Shown piece by piece: positions 19,301 to 31,096 of a stretch of 64,000 nt of DNA. A program made the position numbers and the translations under genes. This DNA comes from Trichomonas vaginalis G3. Taxonomy: Eukaryota; Parabasalia; Trichomonadida; Trichomonadidae. The notes under the pieces were generated by a model. It was not told where the DNA came from and did not search any database. It was given only the letters and a program-made list of their open reading frames with translations. The DNA is taken from positions 9,764,082 to 9,828,081 of the forward strand of contig NC_067207.1 in NCBI RefSeq assembly GCF_026262505.1, read 5' to 3'. Numbering within the stretch: position 1 is the stretch's first letter; each line of letters starts with the position of its first letter.

Positions 19301-21787
19301 ATGATATCTGAATATGATAATGAGAACAATGTCCAACTGCAGGATTTAGCCCAGCCTAGTGCAATTGACACATATGAACACCTCCCGTCTACTATCTTTT
19401 ATCGTAGTTTTGGCATGAAAAGAGCCAGTCCCATCGATATTAGATCGAATTCAGATGCCTTAGAAAGGCCGCAAGTTGTTGAACAAGAAAAGAAAAAGAT
19501 GGGTGGAAGCTATGGTACATTTGATGGCGTTTTCCTCCGTTGCGTTCTCAACATTTTATCAGTTGTTTATTATTTAAGACTTGGATGGGTCGTTGGAAAC
19601 TGCGGCCTCTTACTATCCTTCCTCATGATCATTGTTTCAGGTCTTGCAACAACTCTTACAACACTTTCCCTTTCAGCCATTGTTACAAACGGCCGAGTCA
19701 AAGGTGGTGGTGTTTATTTCTGCATCTCTAGATCATTGGGACCTGATTTTGGTGGCACAATTGGTGTTGTTTTCTCAATTGCCACTATTTTCACCGGAGT
19801 TCTCAACACTTTCGGTTTTGTTGAAGTCGTGAAGGACATAATAGGCAAGGATATCACAAAAGACGGAAAATGGGATATTCCTATTATCGGTATATCATTA
19901 GTTACTTTCTTAGTTATTTTAATTTGCATCTCTCTCGTTTTCGAAGCATATCTTCAATACATCTTAGCTGTAGTCATCGCACTCTCCATCATTACGATCT
20001 TAATCGGCTTCGCAATCCCAGGAAAACCAAAATGGATTGTAACAAATCTGAAAAATAACCTGTATCCGAAATTCCAAGAAGGAAACACGTTCTGGACAAT
20101 CTTCGCCGTCTTCTTCCCTGCATGCACAGGTATCATGGCCGGTGCAAACATCTCAGGTGACCTCAAAGAGCCACAGAAGTCAATTCCTATCGGAACTTTG
20201 GGAGCTATCGGATTTACAACGTTATTATACCTCGTTACAGCTACAATTGTTGCTTCAGCTGCTGATCGCGAGACATTATGGTCAGATTTTTCACTTCTCT
20301 CCCGTATCTGCGCATGGAAGTGGTTCATTTACATCGGCGTTCTTGCTGCTTCTTTCAGCTCTACATCATCTGCCATGGTTGGCGGTCCAAAGTTATTCCA
20401 AGCTTTATGCAGGGATGACATCCTTCCAAAGTTCTTCAAATTCTTCGCCAAAGGCAAGGCTAAAACAGATGACCCAATTCGTGGCTTCATTCTCGGTTGG
20501 ATTATCATCGTAATCACCACATTCATTTTCAAGGATCTTAACGCTGTCGGTCCCATTGTATCCAGCCTCTTCCTCATTTCCTACGGTGTAACTTCCTTCA
20601 CAGCCCTTGTTGGTCGCTTATCTCACGCTCCATCATGGCGTCCTGCATGGAAGTACTACCATCCAGTGACAGCAATCCTCGGTGCTGCCATGTGCATCAT
20701 CGCCATGTTCTTAATCAACTGGGTAATCGCGTTAGTTACGATCGGAATCGTTCTGATTATTTTCGGTTACTTCCATTGGAAAGATAGGCCATCAGCCGAC
20801 TGGGGTGAGTTCCCGCAGGCCATGCTTTTCACCGATACAGTCAGAAGAGTGGCCAAACTACAAGAAATTTCACCTCACGTCAAAAACTATCGTCCTGTCG
20901 TAGAATTCCTTGTTTTCAGGGATGGAACTGAAGAAAGACAGATCAGAAACGTACTTCCTTTCGCAGATGCATGCGAACAAGCCACATCTTTACTTTACAT
21001 TTCATCATGTGCGATCACTTCTAAAGATACACCAGATTTAGAGAACGAAACATGCTACGATGCTACAATTGTCTACAGAAGATGGGAAGATTTGGAAATC
21101 CAGAAGATTCCACCATTAATTGTCGGAACAGGTCTCGGAAAGCTCTGCCCGAACGTTGTTGCCACTACAATTAATGCAAACTTCATTTCTAACCCAGCAT
21201 CTTTCGATTTCGTCGGTGCGGCTTTCGATGCAAATCTCGGAGTCGCTCTTGCCAGGAATTTCGAGTCAGTCGATGCCTCCCTTGAACATACATGGCCAAT
21301 AGATGTCTGGTGGCTATCAGATGATGGCGGTCTTGTACTTTTACTCGGATATCTCATACAAAAGAAGAAATCATGGGAGAAATGCCAGCTAAGAGTACTC
21401 ACCGCTGCTCCAAGAAACGATGGTTTGAGCGATGTCCAAGTAAGAGTCTCCAAACTCCTTCAATTATTCAGAATTGACGCCGAAGTCATTGTTATCCCTG
21501 GAATTGATGATAAACCAGGTGATGACACAATCAATATGTGGAATGAAAGAGGAATTGAAGAAGGAGATGAAAATCAGAAGAGAAAAGTTCAAACTTTCTT
21601 AAGATTAAGAGAATTGATACTTGATAACAGTGCTCATTCTTCAATGGTACTCTGTTCAATGCCAATTCCGCGTGCAACTCAAGATGCAAAGGTTTGGCTC
21701 GGAACAATCGACATCGTTTCAGATTCGATGCCTCCTTTCATTTGGGTTCATGGTAATGGTGAAAACGTCGTTACATTCCTTACATAA
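19301..21787 (+). CDS. Cation-chloride cotransporter (SLC12 family)
   Basis: An intact 828-residue protein with an N-terminal cytosolic region (1-70), then 'GTFDGVFLRCVLNILSVVYY' and 'LRLGWVVGNCG', the classic start of the SLC12/APC transporter core. About twelve hydrophobic segments span residues 75-495, including 'GIMAGANISGDLKEPQKSIP', a hallmark of NKCC/KCC transporters. The C-terminal half (500-828) is the cytosolic SLC12 C domain, with 'LVFRDGTEERQ' and a final 'NVVTFLT'. It would move K+ and/or Na+ with Cl- across the plasma membrane or a vacuole for volume control. Subtype (KCC versus NKCC) cannot be settled by eye. Codon use is richer in GC at third positions than in the neighbouring elements, typical of an expressed host gene. 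Confidence 0.93.
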   Translation: MISEYDNENNVQLQDLAQPSAIDTYEHLPSTIFYRSFGMKRASPIDIRSNSDALERPQVVEQEKKKMGGSYGTFDGVFLRCVLNILSVVYYLRLGWVVGNCGLLLSFLMIIVSGLATTLTTLSLSAIVTNGRVKGGGVYFCISRSLGPDFGGTIGVVFSIATIFTGVLNTFGFVEVVKDIIGKDITKDGKWDIPIIGISLVTFLVILICISLVFEAYLQYILAVVIALSIITILIGFAIPGKPKWIVTNLKNNLYPKFQEGNTFWTIFAVFFPACTGIMAGANISGDLKEPQKSIPIGTLGAIGFTTLLYLVTATIVASAADRETLWSDFSLLSRICAWKWFIYIGVLAASFSSTSSAMVGGPKLFQALCRDDILPKFFKFFAKGKAKTDDPIRGFILGWIIIVITTFIFKDLNAVGPIVSSLFLISYGVTSFTALVGRLSHAPSWRPAWKYYHPVTAILGAAMCIIAMFLINWVIALVTIGIVLIIFGYFHWKDRPSADWGEFPQAMLFTDTVRRVAKLQEISPHVKNYRPVVEFLVFRDGTEERQIRNVLPFADACEQATSLLYISSCAITSKDTPDLENETCYDATIVYRRWEDLEIQKIPPLIVGTGLGKLCPNVVATTINANFISNPASFDFVGAAFDANLGVALARNFESVDASLEHTWPIDVWWLSDDGGLVLLLGYLIQKKKSWEKCQLRVLTAAPRNDGLSDVQVRVSKLLQLFRIDAEVIVIPGIDDKPGDDTINMWNERGIEEGDENQKRKVQTFLRLRELILDNSAHSSMVLCSMPIPRATQDAKVWLGTIDIVSDSMPPFIWVHGNGENVVTFLT

Positions 21788-23312
21788 GATATATTTGTTA
21801 AGATTAATTTTTTTGAATAAATTTTTTTTATGTTTTAAATCGTTTTTTCTATCCTACTTTCCTAAATATGACATTAAAACTATCCTTATTTAATCATTTA
21901 ATTCTTCATTAAGGTATCTTCATATAACTTACCTTATTAATAGAGAATCATGAGTACACACATCATCTGATATGTTTAAATAAAAACCACATTATAGTCT
22001 AATACATAAATCGACTCTAGAATATATCATGAATCACTATTTTTTCAATGGCCAATAATATGTATTCAACCAGTAGGGAAAAAGATTAATACTATATGAA
22101 TTTGTGTTAATGGAACTATAATTCCAATTAACATAAAGAAAACATAGTATTTTTTTTACTCGATTTCATTAACACGATTTACGAACAGGAAATAGCAACT
22201 GTAAAATGACAAAACTTGACATCAGCCTAGTCATATTATTTGATTCAAAAAAATGCATAATATCATAATTTATCGCATTATTTCATGCCTGACAGATAGT
22301 TCTAGATCAATTAAAACAACTCATGGACGTTTTTGACTTGAAAAGGCTGTTGAACTTTTACTCAAAGTGGAAGAAAAAAATGACTCACTTTTGATATTTT
22401 GAGAAACTCTTCTCTAGGTGAACCATATAATCTTGATGGTTCGGAAATGAAAATTAAAATCAGTTCCTGAAATTTTTCTCGTTTGTGTTCTCATCAAAAA
22501 ATGACTTTCTCAAAAAAATTTGAAGTAATTAGATTTATCAAAAATATGTTTTATTTATAGCATTTTAATTACCGATATCGACATTAGAATCATAATCGAT
22601 TGGATTTTCAATCACATTTACGACTTACAATTTGATAAAAATTCCATAACTTTAAAAGTGATGATTTCTTTATTTTTCTGGTTTGCATTCTGTAATACAC
22701 GTATATTGATTATTGAAATGCAAGGTTGATTGTACTGCAAAGGTTTGTGGCACCAATTAGAAATTTGAATCTATTTAGGTTAAACTATAGATTATTATCC
22801 GATTTATTTTAGCTAATCAATTTCAATTGATGTCAAAAATTTTTGAGAAAATTCAATATGCAATTTTTACCTTCAATGAAATTTTGTCAAAATAACGATA
22901 ATATTCTGAAAAAATCTATTTTACTATCATAATAATATTAATACAATGATTTAAAATTTATATTTATATAATTTTTATATTGAGGCGAATTAAAAAAACA
23001 ACGAGAAATCATATTATTGGTAAGCTATTGAATAAAAATTCCTCTCTTATATCTATCAATTTTAAATTGAGAATAATTGAATTTCCAAAATTGGCAGAAC
23101 ATTCATTTCCTTAGCTAATGAGAAGTATCAATAATTTTTATATCCCTTTTGTTTCAGTGGGAATCTTTGTAAACCATTCAATATTGTAGAAATAACAAAT
23201 AGGAATTTCAATGGTATAGAAAATAAAAGCTAAAACTAAAAACATATATAACTTTATTACAGAGATTAAATTTGTGAATGAATTCAAAATTTACAAAATA
23301 TTTGCATTTCAA
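21788..23312. other. Intergenic, no feature recognised
   Basis: AT-rich sequence with scattered stops in all frames. I see no repeats, TIRs or RNA gene signatures here. Confidence 0.6.
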
Positions 23313-23786
23313 ATGGAGGAAGATCAAGTGGACCATCCAGTATACGTGATAAAGAGAGTGGGAAAAAGAAACACAATTTCGGAGTGTACACTTGAAGAAC
23401 AAACAATAACTAACCAACGAATTAAAGCATGCGGTGAAAGATTCGAGATAGCCCAAAAGTTTATTGCCTCCAAATATGGATCAAAGGTAAGCTTTAACAA
23501 AATAAAAAAGGTTGCGGCCCTAATATCCAAATATACACACCTAAAAATAGATAGATTATCTAATAGGAATAAGCTAGCAATGTATTGTTGGTTCGCTGAA
23601 AGATGGGAAATAATATTCCCAATACTCATATGGTTAAACAATGATTCTGATGATCCTCAGCCTTTATGGAACTGTAATTATGATTCAAAACCGATAAATG
23701 TATCTGCAACTCAGCCAATTGACCTTTTAGTCCCAACAAAACGAACAGTAGGCTTTCAATCATTTAGTTTATCTAACCTAATATAG
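23313..23786 (+). CDS. Hypothetical protein, 157 residues
   Basis: The start is taken at ATG 23313 (MEEDQVDHPVYVIKRVGKRN); the longer frame begins with a GTG. The protein is basic and has a compact core 'KKVAALISKYTHLKIDRLSN' followed by 'RNKLAMYCWFAERWEIIFPI', then a proline-containing tail. The core looks like a small helical DNA- or protein-binding module, possibly a parabasalid-specific family, but I cannot name it. It lies alone between two noncoding stretches of more than 1.5 kb. Confidence 0.55.
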   Translation: MEEDQVDHPVYVIKRVGKRNTISECTLEEQTITNQRIKACGERFEIAQKFIASKYGSKVSFNKIKKVAALISKYTHLKIDRLSNRNKLAMYCWFAERWEIIFPILIWLNNDSDDPQPLWNCNYDSKPINVSATQPIDLLVPTKRTVGFQSFSLSNLI

Positions 23787-25440
23787 TTGGTTTATTTTTT
23801 TGTATGTATTTCATTATATTTGATTTGCAATTGAATTCAAATCAATAGTGATGGATGACCTAATTACTTTTCCTTTGGAAAATTTATTATTTCTCTGTTT
23901 TTTTATATATAGAATAAAAAAATTCTAATTATAAAGGATACAATCTATCTGATCTCCCAATGTAATTCCTGGCATAGTCTACGTGACTATATATACGCGT
24001 ATCTTATTTTCGGAATTTTTATAATTTGTCATTTGAAAATTGAATAAGTTCAAAATATATGTTTGACATATTCAATTTTAAAATCATTGTAAAATTATTA
24101 AATTGGTAATTAATATAAGCAGATCCAATTTATCCACATTTTACTAAATCCGTTGGTAAATTCAATAAATTTATTTCAATTCATTTTGACACCTTTTCAA
24201 TCACAAATCAAATTGAAAAATTTATAATCATCTCAAAATATTTGTATAAAAATTCTCTTCCAATGAATTCTAATTTATTAATTTTAGCTTATAAAATTTA
24301 CCCATGTCAATTTCCATAAAAAGATTTTACACATCATGCCATTTCTTCCATAACATTACCCATGAAAATTATTTTATTAAGAGAGTACTCACATTACTCA
24401 ATATTTTATTGTAATTGATAATCAAATTTGATTTGAAAGTGCCTGACTTACTTTTGAATGCAGATAAATGTATATCTTAATTATCCTAATAAAGTTCTTC
24501 GTTATTTCTTAACAACTCCAAAATATTATAAAAAAATCATATTTAATCTTATTAAATCTAATTACAATTATTGATCTGCTTTAAATTAACCAATCATTTC
24601 AATAAAATATGTTAACTCACTAAATGGTGATTTAATTTATTTTTCATATTAAAATAATGCTATATACATTCTAATACATTTTATCACTCGTAGCCATTCG
24701 AAAGCATCAATTCAAAATAATCAATGGTTCAGAAATGGATAAACATATTTTCCGAGACGGAGAACCCGTCCAAATTAAAATTTTCTTCGATTTGTACAAT
24801 TAGAACTATCCATTAATGATATTCCTAGATTACTTATGATTGAAAGTCTTTCAAAAATTCAAAAGGAATGATTGTTTTTTGTGGGACATTGTAAAATCAA
24901 ATCGGGATTTCAATCAACAGTTCTTCAATTTCCTAGATATCTGTTAATGCATGATTATTAGTGACAGGAAAAATCGGAAGATGAGATCAATGAAATCAAC
25001 ACGGATAAAGACTTAAAAACTTATAACACACTCCAAGATCATCTCATAAAACAATGTAGAAATTAAAAATTAGTAATCTGATCAATTTAATGAACATTTT
25101 AAAGAGAGGATATTATATTGTAATCCTTCCGATTAAATTATGAGAATAAGATAAAAATACACAAGCAATATTTTAAAATAATATAACTAAGATTCATATG
25201 TAATGCATATTGAATAGTGGATATAAGTATTTATCGAAATTGTTCGATTTATTACTAGTATTTGATTAGAATCAATCAGTAAAAACTTGGAAATAGATCA
25301 AACAATTATAATTTCCTACCAATTTCAAAATTCAGAATCATATTCAGGGGAAAATTGTTTAAAACTCATATATACACGCTATATTCTATTACTACAGTAA
25401 GAATACTCAAAAATTTATCGGCAAACCCAAATTTTAGCTA
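23787..25440. other. Intergenic, no feature recognised
   Basis: AT-rich, no sustained frame and no repeat structure noted up to the element end at 25441. Confidence 0.55.
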
Positions 25441-25505
25441 AAAGTGACAGGGGAAAAAACGTTTAGTATTAAAAAAAAGACCGATGAGAGCTTCGTTCGA
25501 AATAT

Positions 25506-25567
25506 AGAGGGAACTGAGAATGCGCAACCATTCTCAGGGAATATTGGATGCTATTCCCGTTCCCTCT
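25506..25567. repeat. Perfect three-way-junction palindrome
   Basis: Outer stem 25506-25514 pairs with 25559-25567 (9 bp). Inside it two hairpins abut without any unpaired base: 25515-25522 with 25529-25536 (8 bp, 6-nt loop) and 25537-25543 with 25552-25558 (7 bp, 8-nt loop). All pairs are Watson-Crick. Confidence 0.85.
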
Positions 25568-25610
25568 GTATGGAAAATTGAGGTTTTCAAAGGGAGTTAA
25601 AATAATATCA

Positions 25611-25965
25611 AATTTATACTAATTTACTTCAAAATACAAAAGTATTTGACAGTTAAAATTAGTTACTTTAGCAAGCCTATCAATACCCTTTTACGATTAT
25701 TGTTACTTTTTCGAAATAAAAGTAAAAACAAATTTATACTAATTTACTTCAAAATACAAAAGTATTTGACAGCTAAAATTAGTTACTTTAGCAAGCCTAT
25801 CAATACCCTTTTACGATTATTGCTACTTTTTCGAAATAAAAGTAAAAACAAATTTATACTAATTTACTTCAAAATACAAAAGTATTTGACAGCTAAAATT
25901 AGTTACTTTAGCAAGCCTATCAATACCCTTTTACGATTATTGCTACTTTTTCGAAATAAAATAAA
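25611..25965 (+). repeat. Three tandem 120-bp repeats
   Basis: Copies begin at 25611, 25731 and 25851 with a period of exactly 120 bp and almost no differences. Because 120 is divisible by three, a repetitive frame (25646-26056) stays open; I do not regard it as a gene. Confidence 0.9.
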
Positions 25966-26336
25966 TTTATTATCAAAAACCTTTTTTTTCTTAGTAAAAA
26001 TAAAAATGTTATTTTATATCAAGTTTTTATTCATAAATTTTTATAATGTTGTTTAAATTTCATTAAAATTTACGTACATATTAAGGTACTTATCTTCTAC
26101 ATATATAATCTTCATTAGATATATACATGATAAATAAAATTCATAAAACATTAAAAATCAAAAAATTAGATGAACCTTGGCAATTAAACTTTATTAAATA
26201 ATAGTTGTTTATAAATTATATTATATTATTATTTAATATTATTTTGATAATGAAGATTTTATTTTGCAATAATATAAACGAAATTTTTACCTTATGAACT
26301 TTTAATGGAAATATGCAAATTTAAAATAATAAAGAA

Positions 26337-26430
26337 AGCCGCGAGCGAAGCGATCGGCTTAGTTCGAAGATTTTGATTCAAATCTTTGCTGATCTGTAAT
26401 TCGCGGAAGCCGCGAGCGAATCGAGCGGCT
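26337..26430. repeat. Two CGAGCGAAGCG stem-loop motifs
   Basis: GCCGCGAGCGAAGCGATCGG (26339) and a variant at 26406 are each enclosed by AAGCCG/CGGCTT-type arms and followed by the same ~35-bp sequence. Related GC-rich motifs occur at 51892, 51961 and 52031 in another element. Confidence 0.7.
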
Positions 26431-26530
26431 TAGGTCTAAGATTTTGATTCAAATCTTTGCTTATATTCCTTAAATTCTTTATGAAACTCGCAACAGTTCC
26501 ATAAAAAATTTTAAATTCTAAACTGTCGAA

Positions 26531-26565
26531 ATTACCGATCGGTAATCACACCCTTCACGGGTGTG
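26531..26565. repeat. Two adjacent hairpins near the element's right end
   Basis: ATTACCGATCGGTAAT (26531-26546) is a perfect 16-bp palindrome. It is directly followed by CACACCC-TTCAC-GGGTGTG (26547-26565), a 7-bp stem. The right-end inverted repeat follows about 20 bp later. Confidence 0.85.
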
Positions 26566-26669
26566 TCACTTTTTACAACTGTGTCACTTTTAGCTAAAAT
26601 TACCCCTACTCAAATTTATCTATGATGGCACAAAAATTTTTCATACCGTGAGAATTGAAAAAAATTTCA

Positions 26670-27272
26670 ATGTCAAATGATTATGACTTACTTTTCAAAG
26701 TGTTAATTGTTGGTGAATCTGGCGTTGGAAAAAGTTGCCTTTTACTCAGATTTACGGAAGATTTGTTTATCGAGAATTATATTTCTACAATCGGCGTAGA
26801 TTTTAAGATTCGTACTATTGAACAAGAGGGAGCAAAAGTAAAATTACAAATTTGGGATACAGCAGGCCAAGAACGGTTTAGAGCGATCACAAAAAGTTAT
26901 TATCATGGTAGTAATGGTATTGTAGTTGTTTATGATATAACAGACAGAAAAACATTTGAAAAGATAAGTGACTGGTTTGAACAAATTAATACTTCAGAGC
27001 CAAATGAAGATTCATGTAAAATTTTAATTGGCAATAAATGCGATTTAAATGAATCACGTCAAGTCTCCCTTGAAGAAGGAGAACAGCTCGCCCGTGATTA
27101 CAATGTACCGTTCATGGAAACTAGCGCAAAAGATTCCATAAACGTTGATAACTTGTTTGATTTGATGGCAAGAGCCATGCGCGAGAAAAGCGGTAAATTT
27201 ACTACCGGATCTTCAAATGGGAACGTCTCTCTTAAAAAGGGGCAATCCATTGGTAAGAAAGGCTGCTGTTAA
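26670..27272 (+). CDS. Rab-family small GTPase (Rab1/Rab8-like)
   Basis: The start is ATG 26670 (MSNDYDLLFKVLIVGESGVG); the longer frame begins with TTG. All G motifs are present: GESGVGKS (P-loop, about residue 15), switch I 'YISTIGVDFKIRTIE', 'WDTAGQERFRAITKSYY' (switch II), 'GNKCD' and 'ETSAKD'. The C-terminus ends 'KKGCC', a double-cysteine geranylgeranylation signal. The 'TIGVDFKIRTI' switch region resembles Rab1/Rab8 proteins that act in ER-Golgi or exocytic traffic. 200 residues, the normal length. The gene is intact although mobile elements lie within 100 bp on both sides. Confidence 0.95.
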   Translation: MSNDYDLLFKVLIVGESGVGKSCLLLRFTEDLFIENYISTIGVDFKIRTIEQEGAKVKLQIWDTAGQERFRAITKSYYHGSNGIVVVYDITDRKTFEKISDWFEQINTSEPNEDSCKILIGNKCDLNESRQVSLEEGEQLARDYNVPFMETSAKDSINVDNLFDLMARAMREKSGKFTTGSSNGNVSLKKGQSIGKKGCC

Positions 27273-27326
27273 TTTCTATTATATATTCTTTTGAGTGATT
27301 ATAAAGATCTTTCGAATTTAATTTAA

Positions 27327-28368
27327 GGGTGCACCCGTATGTACGTTTATTTGAGAGGAGGAGGATTACCCTCTCAATTTTGAGGGATTCGTTAGTTTAT
27401 TTTCTCGATGAATATGCAATAAAATTTGATTTTTACCTTATCAATATACTTCATAGAATACACACATTTTCATGTAAAAACCTTTTTCCAAAATCCTCAG
27501 GAATTAAGCGATTTTTGAATTTTAAGAATTTTTTTCGAATTTTTTCGAAAAAAAAATATTTTCAGAACAGCCTTAACGGCTAAGATTTAGGAACAATGTT
27601 AAGTATCAAAAAGAAAGGAGGTCTGATATAGACAACATATATCGTTGAAGGTTGAAAAAATCTCTAATATTTGAGCCCAAAATTTCAAATTTTGATTTTT
27701 TGAAAAAAGAGGCCACCCGTATGTACGTTTATTTGAGAGGAGGAGGATTATATTTTTGAAAGGGTGAAACATTATGAATATGTTAATTATATAATAATAT
27801 GTATTATTATAAAAAAGAAAAAAATAAAGCACGTTAAAATTTTTCTTTCTTGATTTTTTACAAAATCTACTTAGAATTATGCAAAATATGACTAAATAAT
27901 TATAAATTTCAAGTTAAATTTTAATTTTGATAAATAATTTAAATTTCAAAATATCAAGTTCAGTTCGACTATGTATGTAGTAATTCCTCAATAAAGTGCC
28001 AAAACCCTATTAAAATATATGAACATTTTCAACATTTTAATGTTTTTATTTAAAAATTTGATGGAATATGAGCTTCAAACAATTATTATGTAAATAAAAA
28101 TAATTAAATATATGTATTTATTCGTATTACAACCGTAGTAAGTCGATTCTTCCTTTCTTCTACTGAGTTTTGAATTTGATTTCGAATTGTAAAGAGATTC
28201 AAAGGGAAAATACTAGCGGATAAAAACTACCTCCATGAAAGGGTCATAATGGAGTCAAGTTGTATTTTTTGATATTTTTTGCTTTTCGAGCCTAAATAGG
28301 TAGCCAAGATAATGCCTAAAAATAAGGTTCTAAATTCTGAAGTTTACATAATCCTCTCGTGTGCACCC
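27327..28368. mobile_element. TTAA-flanked non-autonomous element (MITE-like)
   Basis: TTAA (27323-27326) is followed by GGGTGCACCCG, and the far end reads CGTGTGCACCC before TTAA (28369-28372): inverted ends of about 11 bp with one mismatch. A 37-bp internal segment near the left end (from about 27331) recurs as a direct copy at 27714-27750. No convincing coding frame. TTAA targets are used by Kolobok and piggyBac elements, and the next element shares the TTAA. Confidence 0.65.
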
Positions 28369-28559
28369 TTAAGGATACCCTTACGTGTCAGATTTTTTGC
28401 GCATACGAAGAAGTCATGCTAGACATGAGCTATAAAACTGAAATTTTAGCAACATATTTAAAACTTTTTAAACTACAATACACTTTAATATTCAAGAACA
28501 AAAATATTCTTTTTAGAAATTACATAATTATTTTATGTGAAATCTATATAAAAACATAT

Positions 28560-28796
28560 TTTGCGAGCGTAACTTTTTTCTTTATAAGCACCTTATATGA
28601 CTGATAAACTGTGAAGGCACATAATTGTTAATTCATAGAGTTGATATGTTTCCAAAATTGAGAGGAAATTTGAAAATTGAATACCCTTTCAATTCAATTT
28701 TCAAAAGATATCAGCTCCTTCAATAATTGAAGGACGATTTTGATCATTTGCTCTTAAAACAAGTATGCCATGGAGAAAAAAGTTACGCTCGCAAAT
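28560..28796. repeat. Inverted-repeat unit of about 237 bp inside the TTAA element
   Basis: A 22-bp sequence containing GCGAGCGTAACTTTTTT at the left end is exactly inverted at the right end. The interior has no coding capacity. It may be a small MITE or a subterminal structure. Confidence 0.65.
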
Positions 28797-31055
28797 CTGA
28801 AATATAACTATCATATAAAAAAATTAAATTTCTAATTTTTTACTCTATAGATATTATTGGCCACTTGTGTAATGCATAAAAGTTTATGTCATATGCATAC
28901 ATTTGGAAGTATGGGAGACGAGGGAAATTACTTCTATGAGGCACTAGGATTTTTAAAAATTTCTCTATCGGACTCACCATTCAATTTCTCGAAAATTAAA
29001 AAAAATCAATAATAGCTAAAATGTATTATGCATAACAAATTTTAATGTTACACGGTATTTTTTGAACTTCATGACATGAATTTTCTTTATATTATTTTTT
29101 TTTGGATTTTCTATGATTTATGCGATAGGCTGGAACAACATTGTAAGTGCAATGATATCATTTATAGAGAAATCTAAAACTTCAGCATTCAGAACTCGCA
29201 ACCACAAAAATATTCATTTGCTAAGTAAGTAAAGTTGATTAAGTTCGACACTTAGCTTTTATACGTAAAACCAAGTGTGTATTGTTATTTCTTGTTAAAT
29301 TATTGAGAAAAAAATAAATTGTAAGAGAAACGATACTGATTATTGAAATAATATTGAGGGTAGCTGCAGATTTCTTCATTAACATGCCGGAAATTTGTTA
29401 ATCTTGGTTTTCTATCATAAAATCTGTCGAAGAATCTAAAAACGGAGATATGAAATAGAGATCATGTAAATCTAGAGTATCCTGTCAGAAAAATAGACTA
29501 AGCATGTAACCCTTTTTTGGTCATAAACACTTTTTACCACTTAGTCATACAGATGATCATTAAATTTAAACGAGCACTTTTTGTCAGAATTTATTCTTTT
29601 ACAAAGACAGAAGATTTTAGTATTATTTAATATTAGTGCTGTAGCAAAATTCAAAAAACGGTGAAAATTCAGTGAATTTGTGAATTCACATTTTTTTTCG
29701 ACATTTTTCTTGATATATCCATGCACATTAAGAACACAGCTTTGATACGCTTAAAAAAGCATATTTCATATGAAATTGTTAAAGAAATAAACAATTTATA
29801 TAAAAATTGCACTTATGGGCAGTTTAGATATATAATTTATATATAACATATATACAAATCCATAGACAAAGTGCAATAACTACAATGTTGTAGAAAATTA
29901 CAGCAGAAATACTGACTTTTTGAAGGATAATAAGAATTCTTCTAAAAATACTGAAAATTAACATATTTCTGTACTCAATTTAGTATATGCACAGAAGTTA
30001 TGATTTGGTGTTAGGTTTTTATGCCCCAAAATCTAGATTTTTGTGACATCAAATCTTATTAGTGGATAAATCAAAGACTGTCATTTTGAAATAAGCTCAT
30101 ATCAATAAATATCCATTTAAAAGCCTTATTGTAATATGTAACTAGCAAAAAGCCTAATATTTATCAAAATTAATCAAATCAAATGATCAATATTCATGAT
30201 ATGTCATCAGCAATAGCTAATTGATATTTTATTTTGTATTGATATTCATTTTTCTCATATTATACACGATTATATCTCTTTTTTTTAAAAAAAGTTTTTA
30301 TATTAGACATGAAAGTTGAATTAATACAATTTTGTACTAGAGTTTGTTTGTATATTAAATAATAATGATATATACTTCAACATATTGCGTCTCACCATTA
30401 CCAAAATGTAATTTTGCATACAATTTTCTTTCATTTAACAATGATGTTATTTGAAAAGTGATACTTCCATGATTATTGATTAATGTTCCATCATATATAG
30501 GAATGAATGTTAAACAAGACACGCCTGCAGCTGGGTGCATTCGTGGCATTGTGATAAGGCTTATATATAAAGACTTCTCTCGATCAGCATTACGTCAAAT
30601 GAATATTGACCCATTATTTTGGCGATGCGCTAGTTCCAAGTAGAAATGCTTTGGTATATTTAGGTTATGTCTATATGTTATGAATCATGGTATTATTGAT
30701 AAAAACGTTCTTAGTCATTAAATCAATCCTAGTATCTAAAGATATAATTTAGATTTTTTTGTTTATTGCTAAAATTAAATACAGTATAACTTTCTTTCAT
30801 ATTGTCGGTACTAACAATACAAGATTGTGTTGAAAAAAACTTAAATATGCATGAAAATTAAATTTAATGTGTAAATATGATAAAAATTTCAACTTTACTA
30901 ATAACATACATAAGTTTCTGATAGTTTAATATAGTTCATATTGATGTGACTGTAAACTATATCAAAAAAATATTTTTAAATATTGTTATGCAAATAATGG
31001 GATTTCTAAGGAAAAAATGATTATATTTGTTATATAAAGCAATCTTTTTAATTAT

Positions 31056-31062
31056 TCACTAC
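31056..31062 (+). promoter_or_regulatory. Initiator-like TCACTAC upstream of the Kolobok-like ORF
   Basis: TCACTAC matches TCAYTWY and lies 35 bp before ATG 31097. Confidence 0.4.
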
Positions 31063-31096
31063 GTTTATTACATTTTTTGCCGACCATTTACGTAAT

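Larger units (their letters stand above)
25441..26593. mobile_element. Non-autonomous element with AAAAGTGACA ends upstream of Rab
   Basis: The left end reads AGCT-AAAAGTGACAGGGG and the right end TGTCACTTTT-AGCTAAAATT, giving 10-bp terminal inverted repeats within a longer ATTTTAGCTAAAA(T) symmetry. A second TGTCACTTTT lies just inside the right end. AAAAGTGACA-type ends also bound the MULE region at 53-59 kb, so this may be a MULE-mobilised MITE. Contents: a three-way-junction palindrome, a 120-bp triplicate, two GC-rich CGAGCGAAGCG motifs and two hairpins at the right end. No transposase. It ends 76 bp before the Rab ATG, so it may supply that gene's promoter. Confidence 0.55.

Noticed and set aside
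25506-25567. Hammerhead-type ribozyme
   Set aside because: All junction bases are paired; the conserved unpaired catalytic core is absent.
25646-26056. 136-codon frame with three identical 40-residue units
   Set aside because: It is open only because the 120-bp tandem repeat is divisible by three; no upstream promoter and no protein-like composition.
30355-30549. 64-codon minus-strand ORF within the Kolobok-like element
   Set aside because: Isolated, short and without motif; the element needs only its transposase.
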